From: Armatimonadota bacterium
GTDB taxonomy: Bacteria; Armatimonadota; UBA5829
Reading direction: 5' to 3'
NCBI GenBank assembly: GCA_026415535.1
Contig: JAOAGX010000177.1
Location: 1 to 5,068 of the forward strand
Length of the DNA stretch: 5,068 bases
Position 1 is the stretch's first letter. Every line of letters starts with the position of its first letter. The translations under genes and the position numbers were made by a program. This document shows positions 1 through 5,068 of the stretch, piece by piece. The notes beneath the pieces were generated by a model, which saw only the letters and a list, made by a program, of their open reading frames with translations, did no database searches and was not told the DNA's origin.

Positions 1-1461
1 GACTCCGCGAGCCACATCTTCTACGAGGGTTTCTACCGTTTCCTGGCCCATTAGAGTACGCCCGGTACCTGGATGGTCCTGGTGACCGGTCATCGCGGTA
101 GTGCGGTTGTCGAGGACTATGACCGTACTCGTGCCGCGGTTGTAGACAATGTTCAGCAGACCCGTGATCCCGGAGTGAAAGAATGTGCTATCGCCAATTA
201 CTGCAGCTACGCGGCCTGCCTGACCAGCCTTTTCCATGCCGTGCGCGTTGCCTATGCTAGCCCCCATGCAGACTATGGTGTCCATCGCGTCGAGCGGTTT
301 GAAAGCTCCTAGACTGTAACAGCCAATGTCTCCAAGCACAATCGCCTTGAGCTTGTTGAGTGCGTAAAACACCCCTCTATGAGCACAGCCTGGACATAAC
401 ACCGGGGGTCTTGCAGGTAGATTGCCTATCGCCTCTGCTGGCTTCATCGGCTCACGGCCCTCGATCTCGGCAGCGAATCTTGCAAGTCTATCGGGGTTCA
501 GTTCCCCAATCCTAAGGCTGATCTTTGTTCGTTCGACCCGAATCCCCATCGCCAAGACCTGCTCCTCGATATACGCGTCTCCCTCTTCGACAACATACAG
601 CCGATCCACCGACTGCGCGAACTCATGAATAAGCCTTTCCGGCAAAGGGAAGGTCATACCGAGCTTGAGGATCGAGGCGTTGGGCAAGGCTTCTTTTGTG
701 TACGCGTAGGCGATCCCAGACGTAATCACGCCGACGCGCACGCCCTCACCTTTCGATTTCGACGGCCTCTCGATCCTATGGAACGGGCAAGTCTCAGTGT
801 AATCCCTAAGCCTGCTCAACCTATCTTCGAGGGCGACGCGCATGCGCCGAGCAAACAAGGGAACCATTACGGTCCTTACGATATCCTTTTCGTACCTGCG
901 ATCACCGCGACGCGCCCGTTCGAATTTTCCCAGATCGACTACCCCTGAAGAGTGCGACGTGCGTGTGGTGGTCCTCACGATGACAGGGATGTTAAATTGC
1001 TCGGATATGTCGAATGCCACGCGGACCATGTCGTAGCATTCCTGGCTGTCGGCAGGTTCGAGAAGGGGAACCCGGGCGAACTTAGCAAGGTTGCGGTTGT
1101 CCTGCTCGTTTTGGGAGCTGTGCATCCCTGGGTCATCGGCCGAGATCACCACTAGGCCACCGTTCGCGCCGATATAGGCGAAGGTCATCAGCGGATCGAG
1201 CGCGACGTTGAGCCCCACATGCTTCATAGAAGCTAGCGCTCTAGCCCCTGAGAAAGAAGCCCCGATTGCCACCTCCATCGCGACCTTCTCGTTCACCGAC
1301 CACTCGCAATAGACATCTTGAAACTTGGCGAGGTTTTCGAGGATCTCGGTCGAAGGCGTACCCGGATAAGCCGCCGCCACTTGAGCGCCTGCTGCATAAG
1401 CAGCGTGGGCTATGGCTTCGTTCCCGGAGAGGACTTTCTTGTTGACTGCGGTATGTTGCAT
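1..1461 (-). CDS. iorA: Indolepyruvate:ferredoxin oxidoreductase, alpha (TPP) subunit; 3' end cut by window edge
   Basis: IorA and its partner IorB oxidatively decarboxylate aryl-2-oxoacids such as indolepyruvate and phenylpyruvate to aryl-acetyl-CoA, passing electrons to ferredoxin in the cytoplasm. Read from 1461 down to base 1, the frame stays open for 487 codons. Visible motifs, in order: YPGTPSTEI (residues 32-40); WSVNEKVAMEVA (54-65), holding the conserved glutamate E58 of the pyrimidine-binding domain; GMHSSQNEQDNR (112-123); LGMTFPLP (267-274); CPGCAHR (356-362); GDIGCYSLG (377-385); and the TPP/Mg-binding pair GDSTFFHSG (423-431) with LDNRTTAMTG (450-459). These are diagnostic of IorA rather than of pyruvate or 2-oxoglutarate oxidoreductases. 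The family is usually about 600-640 residues, so the C-terminal part, including the expected 2x[4Fe-4S] ferredoxin domain, lies beyond the left edge and cannot be judged. The start is firm: the codon immediately upstream of ATG is an in-frame TAG, and GGAG lies 4 nt before the ATG. iorB, the usual partner, would be expected downstream outside the window. Confidence 0.95.
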   Translation of the reverse strand, partial: MQHTAVNKKVLSGNEAIAHAAYAAGAQVAAAYPGTPSTEILENLAKFQDVYCEWSVNEKVAMEVAIGASFSGARALASMKHVGLNVALDPLMTFAYIGANGGLVVISADDPGMHSSQNEQDNRNLAKFARVPLLEPADSQECYDMVRVAFDISEQFNIPVIVRTTTRTSHSSGVVDLGKFERARRGDRRYEKDIVRTVMVPLFARRMRVALEDRLSRLRDYTETCPFHRIERPSKSKGEGVRVGVITSGIAYAYTKEALPNASILKLGMTFPLPERLIHEFAQSVDRLYVVEEGDAYIEEQVLAMGIRVERTKISLRIGELNPDRLARFAAEIEGREPMKPAEAIGNLPARPPVLCPGCAHRGVFYALNKLKAIVLGDIGCYSLGAFKPLDAMDTIVCMGASIGNAHGMEKAGQAGRVAAVIGDSTFFHSGITGLLNIVYNRGTSTVIVLDNRTTAMTGHQDHPGTGRTLMGQETVETLVEDVARGV

Positions 1462-1465
1462 CTAT

Positions 1466-1469
1466 CTCC
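1466..1469 (-). promoter_or_regulatory. Ribosome binding site of iorA
   Basis: GGAG on the minus strand sits 4 nt before the ATG at 1461-1459. The spacing is short but usable. With the in-frame TAG directly before the ATG, it fixes the iorA start. A much stronger Shine-Dalgarno match about 45 nt further upstream is listed separately. Confidence 0.6.
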
Positions 1470-1475
1470 AGACCA

Positions 1476-1505
1476 TTTATAACACGAATCAAAGTCGGGT
1501 GGCAA
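1476..1505 (-). promoter_or_regulatory. Candidate sigma-70-type promoter before iorA
   Basis: On the minus strand, TTGCCA (1505-1500) and TATAAA (1481-1476) are separated by 18 bp and each matches the -35/-10 consensus at 5 of 6 positions. Transcription would then begin only about 6-8 nt before the iorA ATG, giving an almost leaderless message that barely includes the GGAG. That counts against it. If real, iorA could be transcribed independently of the upstream isomerase gene. Confidence 0.3.
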
Positions 1506-1507
1506 GC

Positions 1508-1516
1508 ATCACCTCC
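1508..1516 (-). promoter_or_regulatory. Orphan extended Shine-Dalgarno sequence in the iorA leader
   Basis: GGAGGTGAT on the minus strand is a 9-nt exact match to the extended Shine-Dalgarno sequence complementary to the common bacterial 16S rRNA 3' tail. It is far too distant (46 nt) from the iorA ATG to serve that start in the usual way. A TTG at 1505-1503 lies 6 nt after GGAGG and opens a 31-codon frame ending at 1410, overlapping the start of iorA out of frame. An ATG at 1509-1507, overlapping the site itself, opens only a 6-codon frame. The match is seen directly; any role, such as leader peptide or ribosome standby site, is inference, and chance is possible. Confidence 0.3.
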
Positions 1517-1521
1517 CAACA

Positions 1522-1539
1522 GAAACCATAGAAACTATA
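1522..1539. repeat. Tandem 9-bp imperfect direct repeat in the isomerase-iorA gap
   Basis: GAAACCATA (1522-1530) is followed immediately by GAAACTATA (1531-1539), one mismatch in nine. The pair lies between 6-bp inverted arms AGCATC (1505-1510) and GATGCT (1540-1545). The arms are too short and too far apart for a terminator, and no U-tract follows. The pair could be an operator or chance. The rest of the 123-bp gap between the isomerase stop and the iorA start shows no further gene. Confidence 0.25.
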
Positions 1540-1584
1540 GATGCTGGCGTTCCGAATTACGCGGCACTACAAGGAGCACTGGGA

Positions 1585-3306
1585 TCACGCGCCTCGAGCC
1601 AGCATCATTTTCGCCTGGTCTTCTCCACCGTTAGCTAGGTAAAGCAGTGGTATCGGCCTGTCTACACCCTCGATGAACCGCGGGCGCGCAGCCCAAGGTG
1701 TTTGTGAAAGCACGTTGTTCAGGTCCATCCAGTATTCCAGCCTCGCAACGGAAAGCCCCTGAATCATATGGAAGTGATTCGCGGGCGGATAGTGCTTGTA
1801 TTCGTACATCGAGGCGTATTTTGGTACGACAAATGTATGCGGCCAAGTGGGAGTGGTCAGGTCTGCAAGACCTTTGGCGAGTTTGGGAGGAACCTCGGCC
1901 GTTGTCGCCTCATCCCAGCTCAGGCTGAACATACCGGATAGACTACTGTAAGTGAGCCGACCTGCGATTCCCTCAAGTCCGCCGGGCGATACGAACGTTA
2001 CCGAGTTGCCCATCCCAGGGAAGTAATTCTCATCCGCCAGCGGCATCGAGACTCCCTTCATAATTTGGTCGATACTCGCGCCCGGCTTGGCCGCCCAGTC
2101 GAGCGACGCGGAGCCAGAGTTATCTCCATCGACTAGACCCTTCTGCGCCCACAATTCCTTAGCAGGAAGCTTGACGCCCAGCTTCTTCGCTAGCGCCTCC
2201 AACTCCCACCGCTCCCATACTTTTCGGAAGTCCATGAAAAGCGGCGGATTTCCGCCGGTTAAGGCCGAGAAGAAAAGCATCGTCAAAAGGCCCTGAACAT
2301 CAGCCTCTGTTGCAAACGGTGTCGGAACCTTGCGGCCGTTGTGGTCGAAGGTCGAGTTGAAGAATGACTCCGCTGCGTCCGCAACCGGCAGAGGGATCCC
2401 CCTCAAATCCGATCCCCATTCAAGCTGGCTCATGAACCCTCCCCCGACTGCGTTCAGCTCGGCCATGAGATCGCGTATCACAAGATACAGCGCCAGACTT
2501 TGGTTGAATCGTTCAGAATCAGCCTCATTCCTGAGCTCTAAGCGCTTGCCGAGGTGCTTGTCGATAAACGCGCGGAAAGATTTTAGCTCCTTCGCGTCAT
2601 ACGCCTTCTTGGCTAGCATATCCGAAAGAAGCTTCATATCGAGCCGTGTGATTTCGATACCAAACTGGTTGCGCGTCGGTATCACGTGCGCAAGCGCGGT
2701 TTCCATACCCATCGAGTCGTGGCCGAATATCACGATCCTCCGCCCTTTAAGAGCCTGAGTCGTGACTGCTGCAAAAGCCCAGTCAACAAGCGCATCCGCG
2801 GTCGACTCGGTCATTTTTGGCTCCATTCCGGTATCGGGCCAAGTGCCTACGTTTAGATGCGAAAGTCTGCCGTACTGTGCTATTGCCCCGTTCGCCGCGT
2901 GAGCAAACACAACTCCCGGCTTAGGACCAGAGTTGCCGCAGGTAAGGTTAAGAGGGGTGTCCTTCGGAAACTGCTGCAAGAGTGAAATAACAGAAAGCTG
3001 TGGGAATGCCCAAGTATCCGGCGTGCACACGAGTATGTTCACGCCAGCATCTTTGAACTGCTTGGCTACTATATCGGCCTGTTTCTCGCCGTCGACCAGT
3101 ATGGGCGAATACACCACCTGTGCAGGTGAACCGTCCGGCAACTTAACCCGATCAGCAAGAATATCCGCCGCCATCTTGACGATATTGCGGCAGCGCTCCC
3201 GGCTAGGCGAGTCGATCCGCGGATCTCCCGCGCAGAACACCCCGATTACTGGGGCACTTCGATCAGTTTTCCTTAAGTCTTGCGCAAGCGCGATTGCCTT
3301 TGCCAT
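1585..3306 (-). CDS. L-fucose isomerase family protein (ketol isomerase)
   Basis: Likely a cytoplasmic, Mn-dependent aldose-ketose isomerase of the L-fucose/L-arabinose isomerase fold. It has 573 residues from this start; E. coli FucI has 591. Blocks matching FucI in order (numbered from this start): a KPGVVFAHAA block in the N-terminal region, SFFNSTFDHNG, then ATEAD with E334, FMDFRKVW with D359, DNSGSASLD, TWPHTFVVP, and PPANHFHM with H511. E334, D359 and H511 correspond to the metal-binding or catalytic E337, D361 and H528 of E. coli FucI, so the active site looks intact. Overall similarity to FucI is low, and the FucI GHDVQ segment is replaced by GTWPD, so the substrate is open: L-fucose, D-arabinose or, given the divergent GH127 gene, L-arabinose. 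I give no gene symbol for that reason. Start choice: AAGGAG is 8 nt before the ATG at 3306 but only 2 nt before the ATG at 3312, so 3306 is preferred. An in-frame TAA at 3321-3319 rules out longer versions. iorA follows on the same strand after 123 bp. Confidence 0.87.
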   Translation of the reverse strand: MAKAIALAQDLRKTDRSAPVIGVFCAGDPRIDSPSRERCRNIVKMAADILADRVKLPDGSPAQVVYSPILVDGEKQADIVAKQFKDAGVNILVCTPDTWAFPQLSVISLLQQFPKDTPLNLTCGNSGPKPGVVFAHAANGAIAQYGRLSHLNVGTWPDTGMEPKMTESTADALVDWAFAAVTTQALKGRRIVIFGHDSMGMETALAHVIPTRNQFGIEITRLDMKLLSDMLAKKAYDAKELKSFRAFIDKHLGKRLELRNEADSERFNQSLALYLVIRDLMAELNAVGGGFMSQLEWGSDLRGIPLPVADAAESFFNSTFDHNGRKVPTPFATEADVQGLLTMLFFSALTGGNPPLFMDFRKVWERWELEALAKKLGVKLPAKELWAQKGLVDGDNSGSASLDWAAKPGASIDQIMKGVSMPLADENYFPGMGNSVTFVSPGGLEGIAGRLTYSSLSGMFSLSWDEATTAEVPPKLAKGLADLTTPTWPHTFVVPKYASMYEYKHYPPANHFHMIQGLSVARLEYWMDLNNVLSQTPWAARPRFIEGVDRPIPLLYLANGGEDQAKMMLARGA

Positions 3307-3314
3307 CTTCATGA

Positions 3315-3320
3315 CTCCTT
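3315..3320 (-). promoter_or_regulatory. Ribosome binding site deciding the isomerase start
   Basis: AAGGAG on the minus strand. It stands 2 nt before one in-frame ATG (3312) and 8 nt before the next (3306). Eight is within the usual 5-10 nt range and two is not, so translation probably begins at 3306. Confidence 0.65.
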
Positions 3321-3420
3321 ATCCGTTCTCATCACGGAAGCATGAAAAGAACGAAGGTGAGAAACGAAAAACAACTACTAGTGTTATTAGGCATTGGAAC
3401 AGTATTTTCCCTCTTTGGGC

Positions 3421-3449
3421 AGGACAGAGGCCAGTTGGAAATGTAGAAT
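3421..3449 (+). promoter_or_regulatory. Weak candidate promoter for the GH127 gene
   Basis: AGGACA (3421-3426) and TAGAAT (3444-3449) are 17 bp apart and match the -35 and -10 consensus at 4/6 and 5/6. The message would carry a leader of about 110 nt. The match is only moderate and the host's promoter consensus is unknown. Confidence 0.22.
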
Positions 3450-3490
3450 TTATATCATGGCCAGAAGCAACAGGCGTGATCGTTGGAAAT
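3434..3490 (+). repeat. Pair of GTTGGAAAT direct repeats in the divergent control region
   Basis: GTTGGAAAT occurs exactly at 3434-3442 and 3482-3490, 48 bp apart. A shorter relative, TTGGAA, occurs at 3394-3399, 41 bp before the first. Repeated words in a shared upstream region can be regulator sites, but these are not palindromic and I do not recognise them as a known operator. Confidence 0.35.
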
Positions 3491-3554
3491 ACCTGCTCCC
3501 CTATCCCAGGCTATTCAAACTTTTCGCGAACTCTCTCGCAAGTACAGGAACTCT

Positions 3555-3564
3555 AGGTAGGTAG
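3555..3564 (+). promoter_or_regulatory. Weak ribosome binding site of the GH127 gene
   Basis: AGGTAGGTAG is a doubled AGGT, with the second copy ending 5 nt before the ATG at 3568. It is a poor match to AGGAGG but the only candidate. An in-frame TAG at 3562-3564 excludes a longer N-terminus. Confidence 0.4.
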
Positions 3565-3567
3565 CCT

Positions 3568-5068
3568 ATGCCAACCCAATCAGCAGTTATAGCGAGTCAA
3601 AAAACAAAACTCAGACCGGTTCCGATCGACGCTGTAAGAATGCGTGACGGGTTTTGGAAAATCAAGATGGACCTGAATCACAATCATGGCCTACCGGTTT
3701 TGCTCAAGCACTTGGAGGAACATGGCGTTCTGGATAACTTCATGCTTGTTTCCGGCCGCAAGAGGGTTGAGCGAAGAGGACCTTACTTTTCGGATTCAGA
3801 CTTGTTCAAGTGGATGGAAGGAGCCGCCTGGGACCTGGCAAGCTACGACGACCCCAGGGCTCGAGCCGAGCTTGAGCGCGTGATCGATGAAGTAGTCGCA
3901 GCTCAACAACCCGATGGGTACCTAAACACATTTTTCCAAGGAGATATTGCAGGCCAGAGGTTTCGCAACCTTGACCACGAACACGAGCTCTACTGCGCTG
4001 GCCACCTCTTTCAAGCTGCGGTTGCGCATTATCGGGCAACCGGAAGCGACAAGCTGCTCAGTGCTGCAACGCGGTATGCCGACTACCTGGTGTCGATCTT
4101 CGGGCCGGGCAAACGTGAGAGCGCTGATGGCCATCCCGAGGTTGAGATGGCACTTATCGAACTCTACCGAACGACCGGCAAGAAGGATTATCTTGATCTG
4201 GCAGGTTACTTTCTGTCCTTCTTCGGCTTCGCTGGAAGCAGTAACATAGCTAGGATCAACGCCGGCGGAAAGATGAACTGGATGGACCACGCAGTCCGCG
4301 CACTGTATCTCTCATGTGGCGGAGCTGATTACTTTGCCGAGACCAACGATTCGTCCTATGGCGATACCTTACGGCGACTTTGGAAAGATCTGACATCCTC
4401 TAAAATGTACGTCACCGGTGGGGTAGGCTCTCGTTACCACAACGAGGGTATCGGTGATCCATACGAGCTCCCAAATGAGCGCGCTTATGCCGAGACGTGC
4501 GCCGCAATCGCAAACGCCATGTTCAACTATCGGCTGCTCCACGTTTTCGGGGACGCAAGTTTCGCAGACGAGCTGGAGCGCGCCCTCTACAACGGCGTCA
4601 TATCAGGGGTCGGACTCGACGGCAAAAGCTATTTCTACGTTAATCCACTTGCTTGTTTCCGGGAACACCAAAGGGCCGAGTGGTACGGTTGCACTTGCTG
4701 CCCGACTAATATGGTTCGCACCTTGGCGAGTATACCAGGCTATCTCTATTCGGTCGGCGAGAACGAGGTTCGCGTGAATCTCTATGCTAGTTCTATTGTC
4801 GAATACAAGACCGTTGACGGAACCCTGTTCACGCTAGAAGTTCAGACGGATTATCCCTGGGACGGCAACGTAGACATCAAGGTCAGCGTTGACGAGCCGC
4901 GCTATTTCACGGTGTCAGTCCGAATTCCGTGGTGGTGCTCCAGTGCCGCGGCAGCCGTCAATGGAGAGGAGATCGATCGTGCGCACCAACCCGGGAGTTA
5001 CCTCTCAATCACGAGGTACTGGAAATCCGGCGATGCGGTCCACCTGAATTTGGGTATGCCTGTTGTCC
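3568..5068 (+). CDS. GH127 beta-L-arabinofuranosidase; 3' end cut by window edge
   Basis: Glycoside hydrolase family 127 (formerly DUF1680) enzymes remove terminal beta-linked L-arabinofuranose from plant glycans and oligosaccharides, using a Zn-bound cysteine as nucleophile. The frame is open for 500 codons to the right edge; relatives such as HypBA1 have about 650 residues, so roughly the last 150 are unseen. Landmarks: DGFWK (27-31), QQPDGYLNTF (113-122), ELYCAGHLF (140-148), MDHAVRALYL with H241, the TGGVGSR...NEGIG block with E293, AYAETC with E309 and C311, and GCTCCPTN with C377 and C378. The spacings H241-E293 (52) and E293-E309 (16) equal H270-E322-E338 of HypBA1. C311, C377 and C378 match its Zn and nucleophile cysteines C340, C417 and C418, so the catalytic centre is complete. 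A beta-rich region begins after about residue 400, with RIPWWC at 452-457. The N-terminus has no hydrophobic signal segment, which points to a cytoplasmic enzyme acting on imported oligosaccharides. The conserved family start (about residue 15 on) supports ATG 3568. Substrate within the family is inferred. Confidence 0.93.
   Translation, partial: MPTQSAVIASQKTKLRPVPIDAVRMRDGFWKIKMDLNHNHGLPVLLKHLEEHGVLDNFMLVSGRKRVERRGPYFSDSDLFKWMEGAAWDLASYDDPRARAELERVIDEVVAAQQPDGYLNTFFQGDIAGQRFRNLDHEHELYCAGHLFQAAVAHYRATGSDKLLSAATRYADYLVSIFGPGKRESADGHPEVEMALIELYRTTGKKDYLDLAGYFLSFFGFAGSSNIARINAGGKMNWMDHAVRALYLSCGGADYFAETNDSSYGDTLRRLWKDLTSSKMYVTGGVGSRYHNEGIGDPYELPNERAYAETCAAIANAMFNYRLLHVFGDASFADELERALYNGVISGVGLDGKSYFYVNPLACFREHQRAEWYGCTCCPTNMVRTLASIPGYLYSVGENEVRVNLYASSIVEYKTVDGTLFTLEVQTDYPWDGNVDIKVSVDEPRYFTVSVRIPWWCSSAAAAVNGEEIDRAHQPGSYLSITRYWKSGDAVHLNLGMPVV

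Larger units (their letters stand above)
3313..3567. promoter_or_regulatory. Divergent intergenic control region between isomerase and GH127 genes
   Basis: These 255 bp separate two divergently transcribed genes and must hold both promoters, or at least the GH127 promoter. The isomerase side (about 3337-3372) is strongly purine-rich on the plus strand. Other visible elements are three TTGGAA words, a GGCCA/TGGCC inverted pair (3429-3433 and 3458-3462) and an 8-bp palindrome TTCGCGAA (3523-3530). No coding sequence, RNA gene or convincing hairpin with U-tract is seen. Joint regulation of the two genes is inferred from the arrangement only. Confidence 0.6.

Noticed and set aside
625..948. 107-codon plus-strand frame (and smaller ones at 73-312, 422-628, 952-1155)
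   Set aside because: All are antisense to iorA, which is uninterrupted and conserved across these positions.
1241..1519. 92-codon minus-strand frame starting at a TTG inside the isomerase-iorA gap
   Set aside because: Most of it overlaps iorA in another frame, its translation is Arg/Gly/Ser-rich with no recognisable motif, and its TTG start overlaps the Shine-Dalgarno match rather than following it.
1505..1545. Inverted arms AGCATC / GATGCT as a terminator between the isomerase gene and iorA
   Set aside because: Six-bp arms with a 29-nt loop and no run of T on the minus strand; not a credible intrinsic terminator.
2330..2758. 142-codon plus-strand frame
   Set aside because: Wholly antisense to the conserved core of the isomerase, with no motif of its own.
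3370..3385. Imperfect palindrome around ACTAGT as a LacI-type operator
   Set aside because: The perfect core is only six bases and the flanks do not pair, so it is no better than chance.
3410..3430. Possible hairpin CCTCT / AGAGG with an 11-nt loop
   Set aside because: Only five pairs, no following U-tract, and located between two divergent gene starts where a terminator is not expected.
2933..3556. 207-codon plus-strand frame across the 5' part of the isomerase gene and the intergenic region
   Set aside because: It is antisense to a clearly conserved isomerase, and its translation resembles no family and is Ser-rich, as expected for an antisense shadow.
3922..4290. 122-codon minus-strand frame
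   Set aside because: Wholly antisense to conserved GH127 coding sequence, with no recognisable domain.

Overview
The window looks bacterial: Shine-Dalgarno-type ribosome binding sites precede the genes, coding is dense, and the base composition is moderately GC-rich. The phylum cannot be fixed from the sequence. The gene content suggests an anaerobic or facultative heterotroph that uses plant-derived sugars. An indolepyruvate:ferredoxin oxidoreductase is typical of anaerobes that ferment amino acids, and a GH127 enzyme is typical of degraders of arabinose-containing plant glycans. I see no tRNA, rRNA, CRISPR array, insertion sequence or phage gene.

Layout. Positions 1-1461 (minus strand) hold the first 487 codons of iorA, the thiamine-pyrophosphate (TPP) subunit of indolepyruvate:ferredoxin oxidoreductase. 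The gene is cut by the left edge. Positions 1462-1584 are a 123-bp gap and leader carrying a possible promoter and an unexplained, very strong Shine-Dalgarno match. Positions 1585-3306 (minus, or to 3312 with the alternative start) encode a complete L-fucose-isomerase-family protein. Positions 3313-3567 are a divergent intergenic region with short repeats and weak promoter candidates. Positions 3568-5068 (plus) hold the first 500 codons of a GH127 beta-L-arabinofuranosidase, cut by the right edge.

How the genes may work together. The GH127 enzyme would release L-arabinose from imported oligosaccharides; no export signal is visible, so it probably acts in the cytoplasm. The divergently transcribed isomerase would convert a released aldose to a ketose. 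That these two share a control region and form one sugar-use module is an inference from position. iorA follows the isomerase on the same strand but belongs to aromatic amino acid / 2-oxoacid metabolism. It may be a chance neighbour with its own promoter or part of the same transcript.

The three coding assignments rest on clearly recognisable family motifs. The regulatory calls are weak. I did not find a convincing new biological system; the items most worth a second look are the sugar module and the odd leader of iorA.
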